From Aquilaria yunnanensis (lineage: Eukaryota; Streptophyta; Magnoliopsida; Malvales; Thymelaeaceae), in the NCBI GenBank assembly GCA_039654915.1, contig CM077597.1, forward strand, positions 85,872,001 through 85,936,000: DNA of 64,000 nucleotides. Reading direction: 5' to 3'. The translations under genes and the position numbers were made by a program. The notes below the pieces were generated by a model. The model did not search any database. It was not told the DNA's origin and saw only the letters and a list, made by a program, of their open reading frames with translations. How positions within the stretch are numbered: the stretch's first letter is position 1; each line of letters opens with the position of its first letter. Shown here in pieces: positions 1-11,020 of the stretch.

Positions 1-170
1 ATCCGAACCGATACCTGGTCCTTAAGCTGTATGTGAGAGTGGGATGTCAGAGCATCTCCGTGAAGCTTTTGAGCTGTTTCGGAATATTCCATAGCTTCAG
101 GCTGAGTTTCGATTACAGTGTCATTCCATGATGCAGTAACAGCCGTGGGAAGATAATCGAGAATATCCAT
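1..170 (-). CDS. Unknown ORF in retrotransposon 5' region, C-terminus outside window
   Basis: On the minus strand an ATG at 170-168 opens a frame that stays open to the window edge, 56 complete codons starting MDILDYLPTAV. It is the first substantial frame after the roughly 600-nt leader of this Tat-like copy, where gag or a 5' accessory gene would be expected. I do not recognise the protein. The corresponding position of the related element (about 21200) has no comparable frame, so it may be cargo particular to this copy. It could also be the true N-terminus of this family's gag. Confidence 0.4.
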   Translation of the reverse strand, partial: MDILDYLPTAVTASWNDTVIETQPEAMEYSETAQKLHGDALTSHSHIQLKDQVSVR

Positions 171-773
171 GATAATGGTTCTTTCACCAAATATTTATCT
201 TTAATGATGAAATGTGTATGCCGGAAAAATAAGGAAAAACAGAGTTAGTAAAAAGGTAACACATAAGATCATACAAACATATAGATAAAACAAAACCTAT
301 GGAAATGGGAACCGAGGTATAGAAAATTCTTAATGGCTGGTTCTAAGGTAGAGTAAGGAATTCTATATGCAGAAGGTGGTTTATCAAAAAGGCAAGGGAT
401 AGTTCCCGAATCCCGTCACTAAATCATAGTGACGGCCCGATTCCTTACCCTCTAGGGTTTATGTAAGGAATGGATTAATTCGAGTCGTAGCTTTTCGTGG
501 GCCCATGCAGAGACTAACCGTCTCAGAAGGCAATACACTACTTTGCTACTTTGAAACCGGTGAAGGCTTGGAGACCGTGGCCTCACAAGGACAGCAACAC
601 CAATTCCGCTTAGAAAGAATCGTGTTTGATTTAAGGAAGCTCGGGTATAGAGCTTCATTTTGTGAATGCATTATGCATGTTTACTTAAGTAAATATAATA
701 TATAAATCCACATAATAGTAAAGCAAAGTAAATCAAAACAAATCAACTTTAAGCTCGACTCACTAATATTGAC
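171..773 (-). other. 5' leader of the truncated Tat-like element
   Basis: This untranslated-looking leader lies between the primer binding site and the first ORF. About 330-770 is closely similar to 21370-21798 of the second element. A 9-bp perfect stem, CCGTCACTA/TAGTGACGG with a 5-nt loop, lies at 413-435 and is kept in the second element. Short frames of 60-70 codons occur on both strands in both copies, but nothing marks them as genes. Confidence 0.6.
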
Positions 774-791
774 TCCCCAGTGGAGTCGCCA
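774..791 (-). promoter_or_regulatory. Primer binding site (tRNA PBS) of truncated Tat-like element
   Basis: Read on the minus strand the sequence is TGGCGACTCCACTGGGGA, three bases inside the LTR end. It begins with TGG, as expected for pairing with a tRNA CCA end. The identical 18-mer sits at 21799-21816 next to the other element's LTR. Tat/Ogre elements are known to use non-iMet primers, often tRNA-Arg; the exact tRNA was not verified. Confidence 0.75.
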
Positions 792-1060
792 AGCTGTGGC
801 AACGTCGGGTTTTCTGGAGTCGCCACCAATCTGTTTTTTTCTTAGGTCGATTGGATACCTAAAATATGGTCTGCGAGAGTTCGGGGATCGGGAGTACGGT
901 TACGTTAAAACAACTTTGTTAAAACGCCCAAAAATTGGCACCTTAGTTGATTTTAATTTTGTTTTACTTTGCTTTTAAAACTTTTCAGTTAATTTAGATA
1001 TTTTACCTGAATTAGTCGAAAATGTGGATTTTGGTAATTAATTCGGATAAAATTTTATAC

Positions 1061-1148
1061 TTCCGAACCATGGACTCTGCCGAGTCATTTGGACACGGAA
1101 GATTTTGATTCCGAACCATGGACTCTGCCGAGTCATTTGGACACGGAA
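1061..1148 (-). other. Two adjacent copies of the LTR hairpin motif
   Basis: Each 40-nt copy (1061-1100 and 1109-1148) folds with stems TTCCG/CGGAA, CCA/TGG and GACTC/GAGTC around a TGCC loop, with small internal loops. Variants elsewhere in the LTR change both strands of the stems together. Confidence 0.6.
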
Positions 1149-1237
1149 TTTGGTGAAATTTTAAACAATCAATCCATATCGTAAAAATATGGATTTTTAT
1201 CTTTTTATTTAATTTATTTATTTTAAAAGTTTGATAT

Positions 1238-1279
1238 TTTCCAAACCGTAGATCCTGCCGGATCATCCGGATATGGAAA
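1238..1279 (-). other. LTR hairpin motif, variant B
   Basis: It has the same architecture as the copies at 1061-1148, but the stems read TTTCCA/TGGAAA, CCG/CGG and GATCC/GGATC around a TGCC loop. Paired positions have changed together. Confidence 0.6.
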
Positions 1280-2054
1280 TTGATTTAATTTATCGTAATT
1301 ATTTAATTCTTATTATTAATTTTTAGTTTAATTACTAAATTTATCTTTATATTTTTACTTTTTCTTTCTTTCTTTTTCTTCTTATTTTTACTTTTTAATT
1401 TTCTTTTCTTTTCTTTCTTTTGTTTTCTTTTTCTTATCTTTCTTTTCTTTTTCTTATCTTTTCTTTTTTTGATTTTTTTCTTGTTTAATGAAGGATATTT
1501 ATTATTTAAAGAATTACTCAATTTATAAAAGAATTAAAAAAATTAATTTTTTTATTTAATAAGAAGTTAATTTAAAGGAATCAAAGAATTTAAAAAATAA
1601 AAATCTTTGTTCATGGTACGGGGCGTTGTTACTCAGCCAGACCCTCTTCACCAGGTGAAGCAGCTCAAAAGCGGGCACGAGACAGTTTCCAGCCAATATA
1701 CCATGAACTAAATTTTTTTTTTTTTTTTTTTTACTCAACAACATGGTTCAGATTTATTTTTCATATATATTTTTTATGGCTAATTTCTTTAAATGAAATG
1801 AGTTTATCCGTAAAATAAAAAATAACAATAAATAAAGTGGAGGTTTTCTTCTTTTTTTTATTAATTTTTTTTTTGAACATCCATTTAAGAAAATAAACGG
1901 TGCATAAATTAAATAACACATGCAAATAGATAATGGGAAAACACATAAAGTAAACAAAAGAATATCACAAGATGATATATAAATAAATAAAGTGGGGCTT
2001 TTTTTGGCCATCCACTTTTTTTTAAAGAAATGAATAGGAGGGATAACCTTCCAT

Positions 2055-2099
<45 letters not shown>

Positions 2100-2398
2100 T
2101 ATGTTTAATTATGCCTAAGCTTAATGTTAATTTCTAAACGAATTTATGCCTTTAATTTGCTGAACAAAACAAATCCATAAAAGGAAATAAATGCCAATAA
2201 ACCAATGGCCATATTACAAATTAGAACAACATAGGATCTCAATTAGACAAATCAAATAAATGCACGGGTAAAAATTAAAATTATGCTGAAATTATGGACT
2301 TTCATAACTGGGTCAATAACGAGCCGATTTGCGATCCGGGTTTCATTATTTGATTTTTAATTTTTGCTTTTTGTTTGCTTTAAATAATATCAATTAAC

Positions 2399-2439
2399 AT
2401 CCAAACCATGGATTCTAACCGAATCATCTGGATATGGAT
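2399..2439 (-). other. LTR hairpin motif, variant C
   Basis: The stems are ATCCA/TGGAT, CCA/TGG and GATTC/GAATC with a 5-nt loop. A second copy of this variant is at 3058-3098. Confidence 0.55.
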
Positions 2440-3057
2440 TTTTGATTTACTAGTTCTAAATTCATTCTTGAATTTTCATTAAAATCTGTTCAGAATTAAA
2501 TCTCGTAAATATGACCCCTTTTTTTTTTATACGTTATGTAAACATGAGTTTTAAATTTATGCTAACTATTAAAATTAAAATCAAATAAATAGGTAAAAAT
2601 CTGACCTAACCTAAAATTGCAATTTTATGTAATATTGATCACAGACTAATTCATGATTCTCGAAATAATAAACCAACAACAAAAAAAGAAATAAAAACAT
2701 AAAACAATACTGTCAGTGATGAATATGCAAAACAAGAGAACATTAATGACTTAAATGAATAAAAACAAAGAGAATCAAGGGCTAAATGAGAATTTTACCC
2801 AAAAATTTGATTGAGTCAAGAAACAAACGCGAGTCGCGACTGGCGGGCCTTTTTCTCCGGCATATAATCATTCTCGACAGTGAAGAATTTCCTGACGTAC
2901 TCGACGCTCTTGTTCTTGATCCTCTTGGCGATCGTTTGGTTGAGCAGCTCGAGAAGGTCCTTGATTTTGAGGTAGTTGGCGGTGCACGATTGGATTTTTT
3001 TGCTATTTAATTTAATTTTATTTTTATTTTTATTTTTTTTAGATAATTTCAATTAAT

Positions 3058-3098
3058 ATCCAAGCCATGGATTCTAACCGAATCATGTGGACATGGAT
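3058..3098 (-). other. LTR hairpin motif, variant C, second copy
   Basis: The stems ATCCA/TGGAT, CCA/TGG and GATTC/GAATC match those at 2399-2439. The unpaired bases differ slightly (AG for AA). Confidence 0.55.
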
Positions 3099-4405
3099 AG
3101 ATGATCCATCTTAGGACGGATTTCTAATAAATTTAAATATTAATTAACCAATAATTTGATACAGATTAATATATTACAAAAATAAAAATTAAACTATTCT
3201 AAAATCCAATAAATATACATGAATATACATATCAAATCAAAATCCTATATTATTTTCCATGTCGATTCAATGATCAAATTTTAATGAAAGGGAAGGCCAA
3301 TAATAACAAATAAAAACAAAGAAAAGAACATACAATAAAAAGGCTGTTGTCAGTGACTAATCTGCAAGATAAAATATGTTAGTGACTTAAATGAATAAAA
3401 AAAAGAAAGCTAAGGATTAAACAATGATTTTACCCAAAAAAAAAAAAAATCAAAAGTTTGACTTGGTGAATAGTTTAAAAACGAAACGCGTCTTCTTCGC
3501 AGCAGAGGAGCACAGCAGCAGGGGATGCGAGGTGCGATGGATTCGACGACTACGCGGCGTGGAGGGGGCGCGGCCAGCAGGGGATGGACCAGGCATGGAG
3601 GGGCTCGGAGCGAGCACGGCAACAGGGGCGAACGGAGGGGCTGGGACTCAGTGGTGGCATCGGCTGGAGTGGAGGCGCGCGGAAGCGTCGGGCAGCAGGG
3701 AGGCGACCAAGGGAGATGCGGCGAACGGCGGAGGGGCAGTAGGGAGGCGACCAAGGGAGACGCGGCGAACGGCGGAGGGGCAGCAGCAGAGGGAGACGCG
3801 TGCGCGCACAAGGCAGGGAGACGGGCCGACGGCGCGAGGAGGGCGGAGTAGGAGTGCTGTGCGCGTGACGGTGGAAGGGTTGGCAGTGGGGCGAGGAAAT
3901 GGTTATGGCGGAGAAAGTGGGAAGAGAAGAAGAAGGAGGAGCTGAGAGAAAATTTCGTTCGAGGGAGAGAGAGAGAGCTCCAGCTGAGCGTCAGAGAGGG
4001 AAGAGAGCCAGAGCTCTGTGAGAGAGAAGAGAGAAATTTTTTTTTCGAAGAGAGCCCCTGTGAGAGGGAGAGAAGATAAGATTTTCTCTCCAATGATAGA
4101 GGCCTAGAGCCTTCTAAAAATATCCCAGCCTTTCCCCAGGAAGGCTCAGCTGGGGAAGGAATTTTCTGTTTTTAATTTTAATTTTTTTTTAATTTTTTTA
4201 ATTAATTAATAATTAATTAATATTTCTAATACACACATACAGATATATATGTATACCTATATATATATTTTAACTAACACCATATGACAAAAATGTCCCC
4301 CACTAAACTAATAATATATTATTTTTGTTAAATTAATTTTTTTAGTTAATAATTTTTAATTAATTAATTTTTTTTTTAATAGTCGGACGAAATTGGGTGT
4401 CAACA

Positions 4406-4925
4406 GGTAGTGCTTGGCTTGCTCCAAGAACATCAGCTTTATGGAAAGCTGAGTAAATGTAAATTCTGGACTCAAGAAATTGGATTTTTGGGTCACATAA
4501 TAAATGATCAAGGATTGGCTATAGATCCTGAATAGGTAAGATCAATCCTTGGTTGGAAGCAGCCCCAGAGTGTAAGGGAAGTCAGGAGCTTCCTGGGGTT
4601 AGCTAGCTACTACAGAAGATTTGTGCCAAAATTTTCTATTCTAGCAGCTCCTATGACTCAATTGACCAGAAAGAATCAGGAGTTTGTCTGGGAACCCAAG
4701 TGTGAAGAAAGCTTTCAAGAGCTAAAAAGGAGATTGACTACAGCTCCTGTATTAGTCCTACCTGACCCTGAAAAGGAGTATGAGGTGTTTACAGATGCCT
4801 CTCATGTAGGACTAGGCTGTGTTTTGATGCAAGAAAAGCAAGCCATTGCTTTTGGGTTTAGATAGTTGAGACCACATGAAAAGAAGTATCTAGTGCATGA
4901 CCTGGAACTAGCAGCAGTAGTGAAG
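4406..4925 (+). pseudogene. Ty3-type reverse transcriptase/RNase H fragment
   Basis: Plus-strand translation gives the end of a Ty3 RT (LLQEHQLYGKLSKCKFW, then FLGHI), the connection segment ([19 protein letters not shown]) and the start of RNase H ([18 protein letters not shown], later [11 protein letters not shown]). In-frame stops (TAG near 4534 and near 4864) break it, and the frame is lost after about 4925. Only this middle piece remains here. The Tat-like element at 1-4405 is inserted directly at its left end, so an upstream half may exist beyond the window. It is an old, unrelated Ty3 element on the opposite strand from the others in the window. Confidence 0.8.
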
Positions 4926-5474
4926 AGATCAAATAAGAGAAAGCTTATAAACTAGGAAAAAAAGTAAAATAGAGTACGATTTTCACAACATTACAAAGAG
5001 TTTCCTACCAGCTATTACCAAGACCAGAAAGTGTTAAACACAAGACATAACATGATGCTAAAAATCATAGACAAGCAATATATTTATCATCTATGACCAT
5101 GAAATACAAATCACTCATTTTCTAAGAATTTTAACTCATTTCCTTTCAATATTCGACTCAAGACACATTGGACATTTTAAAACATTGGTTTCGTTATGTT
5201 GCCTGATAGATAAGATAATGTACAAGTTGGGGGAATATATAGTTAGGAGATGAATCAGAGAAGAGAGTTAAGCTTCAAAGCAAAAGAAAAAAGAAATATA
5301 TGACATGAATTCAAGATGGAATAGAAGGTTGAGAATCTACCTTAAAAACTGTGATGCTAAATTTTAAGCTTTTTATATGTCCTACATGTATCTCTAGCAA
5401 TTCATTCTGGTCTGTTGTAAAGTAGGAGTAACAAAAGAAACTAACTAGTTTGTTGTTGCTGTGTGTGTATGCAG
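4926..5474. other. No gene recognised
   Basis: This is AT-rich sequence with no frame or repeat I can assign. Its right end, a pyrimidine-rich stretch ending in TATGCAG, looks like the 3' end of an intron joined to the BAP31-like exon. Confidence 0.5.
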
Positions 5475-5815
5475 GGTTTGTGTTATTCCTGGCATTAATG
5501 ATTAATAGACTACACCATTATATAAGAGAGCTAAATTACAGAAGAAGACTATGGAAGCTGTAAAGAAATAAAACAGGGGTTTTAAGGACGGGAGGAACAT
5601 TTAACTGGGAGAGCGTAAAGGAAGAGATTGCTACACTGAAGTCACAAATCAAGGATTTAGAATCTGAATGCAACATGCGAGCAAATGCAGTGAAAAATGC
5701 ATAGGCTGAGACTGAGGCATTAAAGAAACAATCTGAGGGCTTCTTAATGGACTATGATCTCTAGCTTGAGGAAATTCAGAACCTTGAGAGTCAGTTGGAG
5801 TTTATCAGCCAAACT
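5475..5815 (+). pseudogene. BAP31-like (B-cell receptor-associated protein 31-like) gene fragment
   Basis: Just after an intron-acceptor-like TATGCAG the plus strand reads GFVLFLALMINRLHHYIREL, the last membrane segment of plant BAP31-like ER proteins. It continues after breaks as EEIATLKSQIKDLESEC and ALKKQSEGF, then QNLESQLEFI, the cytosolic coiled coil. BAP31 proteins are ER membrane chaperone or sorting factors. Several stops (near 5568, 5702 and 5762) and a rearranged linker show that the copy is dead. Keeping the intron border argues for a genomic fragment rather than a processed copy. No other exons were found nearby. Confidence 0.6.
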
Positions 5816-6899
5816 TCATTTGAATTTGATGGGGTGAAGACCATGTGAAAAACTGTACTTAGTTACAAGTATATAAGGTTTTCTCAATTGAATAAGTTTT
5901 ACTAACTCGTATTCTTTCAATAGAACTAAGCTTTTGCATTCTACAGAAACCAAAGGGTACACATGATCATTATTTTCAACCAAAGAAGTCATGCATCCTA
6001 TCTTCTCTACATATACAGCAAAGGTCATTGCCAGAGCCAAGTGTAGTATTTAAACTACAAAAATTAGTTTTACGCATAAAAGATAGAACAAGAAACAAGA
6101 AACAAACATGATTTTACACATAAAAGCTAGAACAAGAAACAAGAAATAAGAAATAAGATACAAACACTGAACAACAATCAGTTTTACACATATACAAATA
6201 GGAGACACGTGATCAATTGATGTAATCACTACGACAAAAAACAAGAAACAAACACTCACAGGCATTGATTTGAATTCTTCTATCGATTGCCTTGTTCAAA
6301 TGAACCATTGTATTCTCTATAGATTTCGTCCCTATCTCCACTTTTTGTACTGTGATTGTAGCATGAAATCCATTTATTCTTTGTCTCTTTTTGAAATTTT
6401 TATGGGTATAATTGACAATGTTGCTACCAAACACTGGAACTATAGGTTAAACGCTGGGGGTGGGGAGCTTTCTATGTTTATAGGTCCGATCTTTTCAGCG
6501 GTGAAAGTTTAGTGTTTCCTGGTTTTTCGTTTGAGTGGAAACCAAACACCGAAACTCTTGCCTTTCAACGTTGAACGAGCATTTTGCAAGGGAAACGCAT
6601 TTCCCAAATATGCATAATGATCACTTTTCCCTTAGTAAACCTAGTGTCATAAACCACTTGGAACTAACTAACCATTGTATAGCTTTCTTGATTTTTCTAA
6701 TTCACCTTTAATTAATTAAGGTATTTAAGTTAGGGATTTATGAACTTACCTTACTCACCAAGCTTTTTACTAGGAGGTCTCTAATAGCAGATCTTAGCCT
6801 GGGCTTAGGTTGTTGAACAAGAAGAACACGTTAATCAAGAAGCAAAATAATCGGAAGGAACAAAAAGTTCAAAAAAGCTATATAGTCAAATTTTGGCAG
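5816..6899. other. Intergenic stretch with minor repeats, no gene
   Basis: A small tandem repeat built on 'agaacaagaaacaagaaa' occupies about 6060-6190. A short inverted sequence, GGGAAACGCATTTCCC, lies near 6590. No coding sequence is recognised. Confidence 0.4.
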
Positions 6900-7897
6900 A
6901 TAATTGAAGACTGGATAATAGATTAAAGTTGCAATTCATCCCAAAGCAAAGTAATGAGGAACCAGTGGAAATTGAAACCAAAGATATTGAGGATGAGATC
7001 AAACGACAAGAGAATAACCTAGTGGGATATACTATAGGCGGTCCTACAAGTTTCACCCAAGTAAGAAAATTTGCAAATGAGACCTAGGCTTCAGTGGAAA
7101 TTGTCAAGCTAGAAATCTTCTCTCATCCTTCTAATTGGTACATATTTCGCTTCTCTCACCTAGTAGATTATGACAATGTTCTAAGCAAAGTGTCTGGTAT
7201 ATGGGAGTTCAACCATTGGTTCTAAAGTAGTGGGCTATTGATTTCATTTTTCATACATAAGATGCATCTAATGTGCCTATTTGGGTCCAAGTTAAGTGCC
7301 CATTTGTATTGTGGAACTCAAAGGCTTTGAGTAAGATTGTTAGCCGAGTTGGAAAGTCGGTGGCCGCTAATAAGCATATTGCTACGAAGGATCGTATTAG
7401 TTGAGGTTGATCTAGCCAAACCAATTGTGTGAGAAACTCTGGTAAAGTTGCCTACTGGTGCCTAGGTAGAAGTTCGGTTTATGTATGAGAAATTACCCAA
7501 GTTTTGTTTTGAATGCACAATGGTTGGTTAAAACATGGTGAATTGCAAAAAGAAGAATGAGGGGCAAAATTTGAGGAGCCCAAGCAAATATGGATTCCGA
7601 AACCACAAGAAAAGACCATCGAGAGGCAAAGCCTCTGAAGAGCTATAATCTAGTCATACTATAGCTCAGGAAGTTGGGGCTCTACACATAGGGTACTCCT
7701 TAGAGTGCTCCTCGGATCATGTTGAACAAGCTGGAAATAGACAAGGCCATGTTGAATCTTGCAAATAGATTTCAAGCATTAGGAAGAAAGACTTTTAACA
7801 AAGCATCTGAACAAAAGAACACAAAAGCTCCTTCAAAAAATACCCCTGTGAAAAAGGTAATGATAGACAAAGGTGGAACCCCATTCATTTTTAAATC
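6900..7897 (+). pseudogene. LINE ORF1 remnant (DUF4283/zinc-knuckle type)
   Basis: Plus-strand pieces such as NLVGYTIGGPTSFTQVRKFA and the later YEKLPKFCFEC match the first ORF of plant L1-type LINEs, which has a DUF4283-like RNA-binding region followed by a Cys-rich knuckle. Stops and frameshifts interrupt it throughout. It lies just before the endonuclease ORF at 7898, which is the normal LINE order. The start is uncertain. Confidence 0.6.
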
Positions 7898-8737
7898 ATG
7901 AAAGTGGTAGCTTGGAATTTGAGAGGTTATAATAAGCCTTGGAAGCTTTTTGAAATTTTGAAGTCTGCAAATGTAAATAAAATACATATTTTTGCTCTTT
8001 TAAACAGTAGAATTAATGAATCAAGGCTTGTGGAACTGGTTAAGTGTTGGCAAAGGGATTGGAATTTCATAACAAATCATACTTTCCACTTAAATGATAG
8101 AGTTGTTTTTATTTGAAAACATGACCTGCTACTGCATATTGTTGAAGCTAGTGCTCAATGGGTTACAACTATGATTCAAATAAATCCTTCTATTATACCT
8201 ACCTAACCTTTATGTATGGTTTTAATTCTGAGAAGGAGAGGAGAGCCTTATGGAGGGAATTAAACCAGCATCACATAAAGGGGCTATGGATCCTTATGGG
8301 TGATTTTAATATATGGTTTGAAGGAAATCAGAAAGAGATAGCTCCCACCCCATTTTAAAGGTTGAAATTGTTGATATTAATAGGTGTTTTAATGACTTAA
8401 GCCTTAAAGGCTTACCATATGTAGGCAATTTCTTTGCTTGGTATAATCATAAGAAGGCATACCATGTAGTGTGGAACAAGTTGGACCTTGTCATTGCTAA
8501 TGTAGAATGGTTACAATCTACCCATCCACTCAGGTGAAATTCTTGACTCCTTCCTTATTCGGTTATTCACCAATGTTTGTGTCTATTCATGAGGAGATTG
8601 TTGGAAAATAAGGCATTTCAAATTTTTAAATATGTGGTTGGAAGACCCCAGTCCCATCACTGTATTAATTTGGAGAGGATTAAGTTGGAGCCGGAAAAGC
8701 TACAGAGGTGAGACTTGCAAACATCCAAGTAAAGGTG
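7898..8737 (+). pseudogene. LINE ORF2 remnant, endonuclease domain (left half of split LINE)
   Basis: The frame opens MKVVAWNLRGYNKPWKLFEI, the usual start of the plant LINE apurinic-type endonuclease, and contains the later ILMGDFNIWFEGNQKE segment (DFN motif). It is broken by stops, the first near 8115. At 8737 it is interrupted by the 15.3-kb LTR element and continues at 24061 with the reverse transcriptase region. Confidence 0.75.
8733..8737. repeat. Target-site duplication AGGTG (left)
   Basis: AGGTG directly precedes the LTR end at 8738 and is repeated perfectly at 24056-24060. This 5-bp duplication marks integrase-mediated insertion into the LINE. Confidence 0.9.
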
Positions 8738-11020
8738 TGTGGCAACGTGCGGGTCTTTTTTTGGGAGTCGCCACCAATCAGTTTTCGCTCAGGTCGATTG
8801 GATACCTTAAAATATGGTCTGCGAGAGTTCGGGGATCGGGAGTACGGTTACGCTAAAACAATATTGTTATAGCGCCCAAAATTGGCACCTTAGTTGATTT
8901 TAATTTTGTCTTACTTTGCTTTTAAAAATTTTCAGTTAATTTAGATATTTTAACTGAATTAGTCGAAAATGTTGATTTTTGGTAATTAATTCGGGTAAAA
9001 ATTTTATACTTCCGAACCATGGACTCTGCCGAGTCATTTGGACACGGAAGATTTTGATTCCGAACCATGGACTCTGCCGAGTCATTTGGACACGGAATTT
9101 GGTGAAATTTTAAATAATTTAATCCATATCGTAAAATATGAATTTTTATCTTTTGTATTTATTTAATTTATTTAATTAAAAAAAATTGATATTTTCCAAA
9201 CCGTAGATCCTGCCGGATCATCCGGATATGGAAATTATTTTTTATTAATTGTTTATTTAATGAATTTTAGTCATAATTTTTATTTTATTATTTTATTATT
9301 TTTCTTGAATTTTTAATTATTATTACTTTTAAAAAATATATTTAAAAAAAACAGAATTGATTTTTTGTTGTATTTTTAGAATTATTCAATTATAATTTTT
9401 TAATAATTTTAATAAAAGGTTAATGAAAAAAAATAAAAATTGATGTTTCAAAATAATGAAGATTTGAAATAACGACGGATGGGGATTTTTGTTTGAAAAA
9501 TATTTTTTTTGATAGCCTTAAAAATGAAGAAAGTTAATTATTCACATAAAACTTCTTTTTTTTTTAATTAATTATTATTTACTTATTGATTTTATTTATT
9601 ATTAAATAAGTGAAATAAATTTTATCATAAAGTAAAATTTTGGCATAAAAGGAAAATTAAATAAAGTAAAGTAAAGGGGATTTTTTTTTTTAGTTTAGAC
9701 ATCCATAAAAAAATGCATAAAATAACACATGTAAATAAATAAAGGGAAAACATATAAAGTAAATAAAGGAATATTAAAGAATAAATAAATAAAGTGGGGC
9801 TTTTTGACCTTCTACTTTTTTAAAAATTAAATAACATATTCAAATAAATAAATAAACAAATAAAAAGTACATAAAGTAAATAAAGGAAAGTTAAAGATCA
9901 ATAAATAGTAAGCAAATAAATAAAGTGGGGCTTTTTTGGCCATCCACTAAAAATAAATAAATAGGAGGTATAACCTTCCATGAATTATTATAATAATAAT
10001 AATCATAAAGATAATAAAAGTTAGTTGTTAGAATTAGTTGTTAATAACAATAATAATAACAATAATAAAAGTTAGTAAAGTTAGTTGGGTTAGTTGTTAA
10101 CAATAATAACAATAAAAGTTAGTAAAGTTAGTAAATTAGTAAGTTAATAATAATAATAACAACAATAATTAAAGGTTAGTAATAATAACAATAATAAACA
10201 AATAAAATGTAAAAGAGAGTTAGTAATTAGTTAATTCTGCAGAAATAAATAAAAGGTTAGTGACTAAAATGAATAAATATGAGAAGATGAAGGATAAAAA
10301 ATGAGGTTGTACCTTTTGAAAATGAATTTTGAATTCCGGAGCAGAGGTGCGCGCGCGGGGGTGAAAAAAAAAAAAAAACAGTTAGAGAAGGTTTAGGTTT
10401 TCTGGAGAGGAAGAGAAGAGGGCCAGGGACCTAGGCTAATTTTTTCCTTTTTTTCAAAACGAAGCTCTAAGTTTTTTTTTCTCATTTTCTCTGTGTTCAG
10501 CACAAAATTTGGGGGGCTATTTATAGAGGAAGTTTGGCTGAACTGTTGATGGATAAATTAATAAAAAATTTCAAACTTATCTTTTAAATTGGTAAAATGA
10601 CAATTTTAGTCCTTTACGTCTCTCAGCCTCTGGATAAGTTCCTGAAGCTTCTGATTTTGACAATTTTGTCGTTTTCTGTCAATTTGCGCCAGAAACGTCG
10701 GCAGGCCCAAAATTTTATGTGACAAACTACCAAATGCTCCTGGAACTTTCAGAATTTGTCAATTTTTCCCGAAACTTCTTAATGTTGTCATTTTTACCTC
10801 AAACTTTTAAATTTTGCCATTTTTTGGAGTTTTCTTTTTTTCTTTCAAATACACACATATATCATTTTAAATCAAATCTTCACAAAAAAAATGTATTTTA
10901 AACTAATTAAAATTTTTAGTAATAATAATAAGAATAAAAATAATAATTTTTTTTTATTTAATTTCTTTTATTTAATTTCTTTTAAAATTTTTTATGGTCG
11001 GACGAAATTAGGTGTCAACA
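8738..11020 (-). repeat. 3' LTR of central Tat-like element
   Basis: It is bounded by TGTTGACACC and GTTGCCACA on the minus strand and is 2283 bp long. It holds two copies of the GACTC/GAGTC hairpin (9010-9049 and 9058-9097) and one GATCC/GGATC hairpin (9193-9234), where the 5' LTR has only one of the first type. A TATA box, CTATAAATAG on the minus strand, lies near 10510-10520. Confidence 0.92.
9010..9234 (-). other. Three LTR hairpin motifs
   Basis: Copies lie at 9010-9049, 9058-9097 (stems TTCCG/CGGAA, CCA/TGG, GACTC/GAGTC) and 9193-9234 (TTTCCA/TGGAAA, CCG/CGG, GATCC/GGATC). They fall in the R/U5 part of the LTR, downstream of the TATA box, so they are likely present in the RNA. Confidence 0.6.

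Larger units (their letters stand above)
1..4405 (-). mobile_element. Tat/Ogre-like LTR retrotransposon, 5' portion, truncated by window edge
   Basis: Positions 795-4405 are an LTR that, read on the minus strand, starts TGTTGACACC and ends GTTGCCACA. Its ends match the LTRs of the element at 8738-24055. The primer binding site (774-791) and the leader lie to its left, so the element is on the minus strand and its body runs off the left edge. It is inserted into a plus-strand Ty3 pol remnant that resumes at 4406. The expected duplicated target on this side is GGTAG (4406-4410), but its partner is outside the window. The LTR is about 3.6 kb, against about 2.25 kb in the other element, so the two are related but not identical families. 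Confidence 0.8.
795..4405 (-). repeat. 5' LTR (3.6 kb) of truncated Tat-like element
   Basis: The boundaries TGTTGACACC and GTTGCCACA (minus strand) and the adjacent PBS define it. Compared with the 2.2-kb LTRs further right it carries extra blocks, notably a GC-rich block at about 3480-4080 with long spurious frames on both strands. Five copies of a roughly 40-nt hairpin motif lie at 1061-1100, 1109-1148, 1238-1279, 2399-2439 and 3058-3098. It also contains pyrimidine- and purine-rich tracts (1350-1480) and an ATA microsatellite (2056-2098). Confidence 0.8.

Noticed and set aside
505..705. Short frames at 505-705/452-658 and 21529-21717/21476-21682 conserved between two elements
   Set aside because: They occur on both strands of a conserved leader; the conservation is explained by shared DNA and gives no sign of selection on protein.
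1303..1521. Lys-rich frame of 72 residues
   Set aside because: It is a translation of a T/C-rich tract; it has no complexity.
3410..4093. Frames of 227, 173 and 108 residues in the GC-rich part of the LTR
   Set aside because: They overlap on opposite strands, are of low complexity (Ser/Pro or Arg/Gly) and result from GC- and GA-rich composition.
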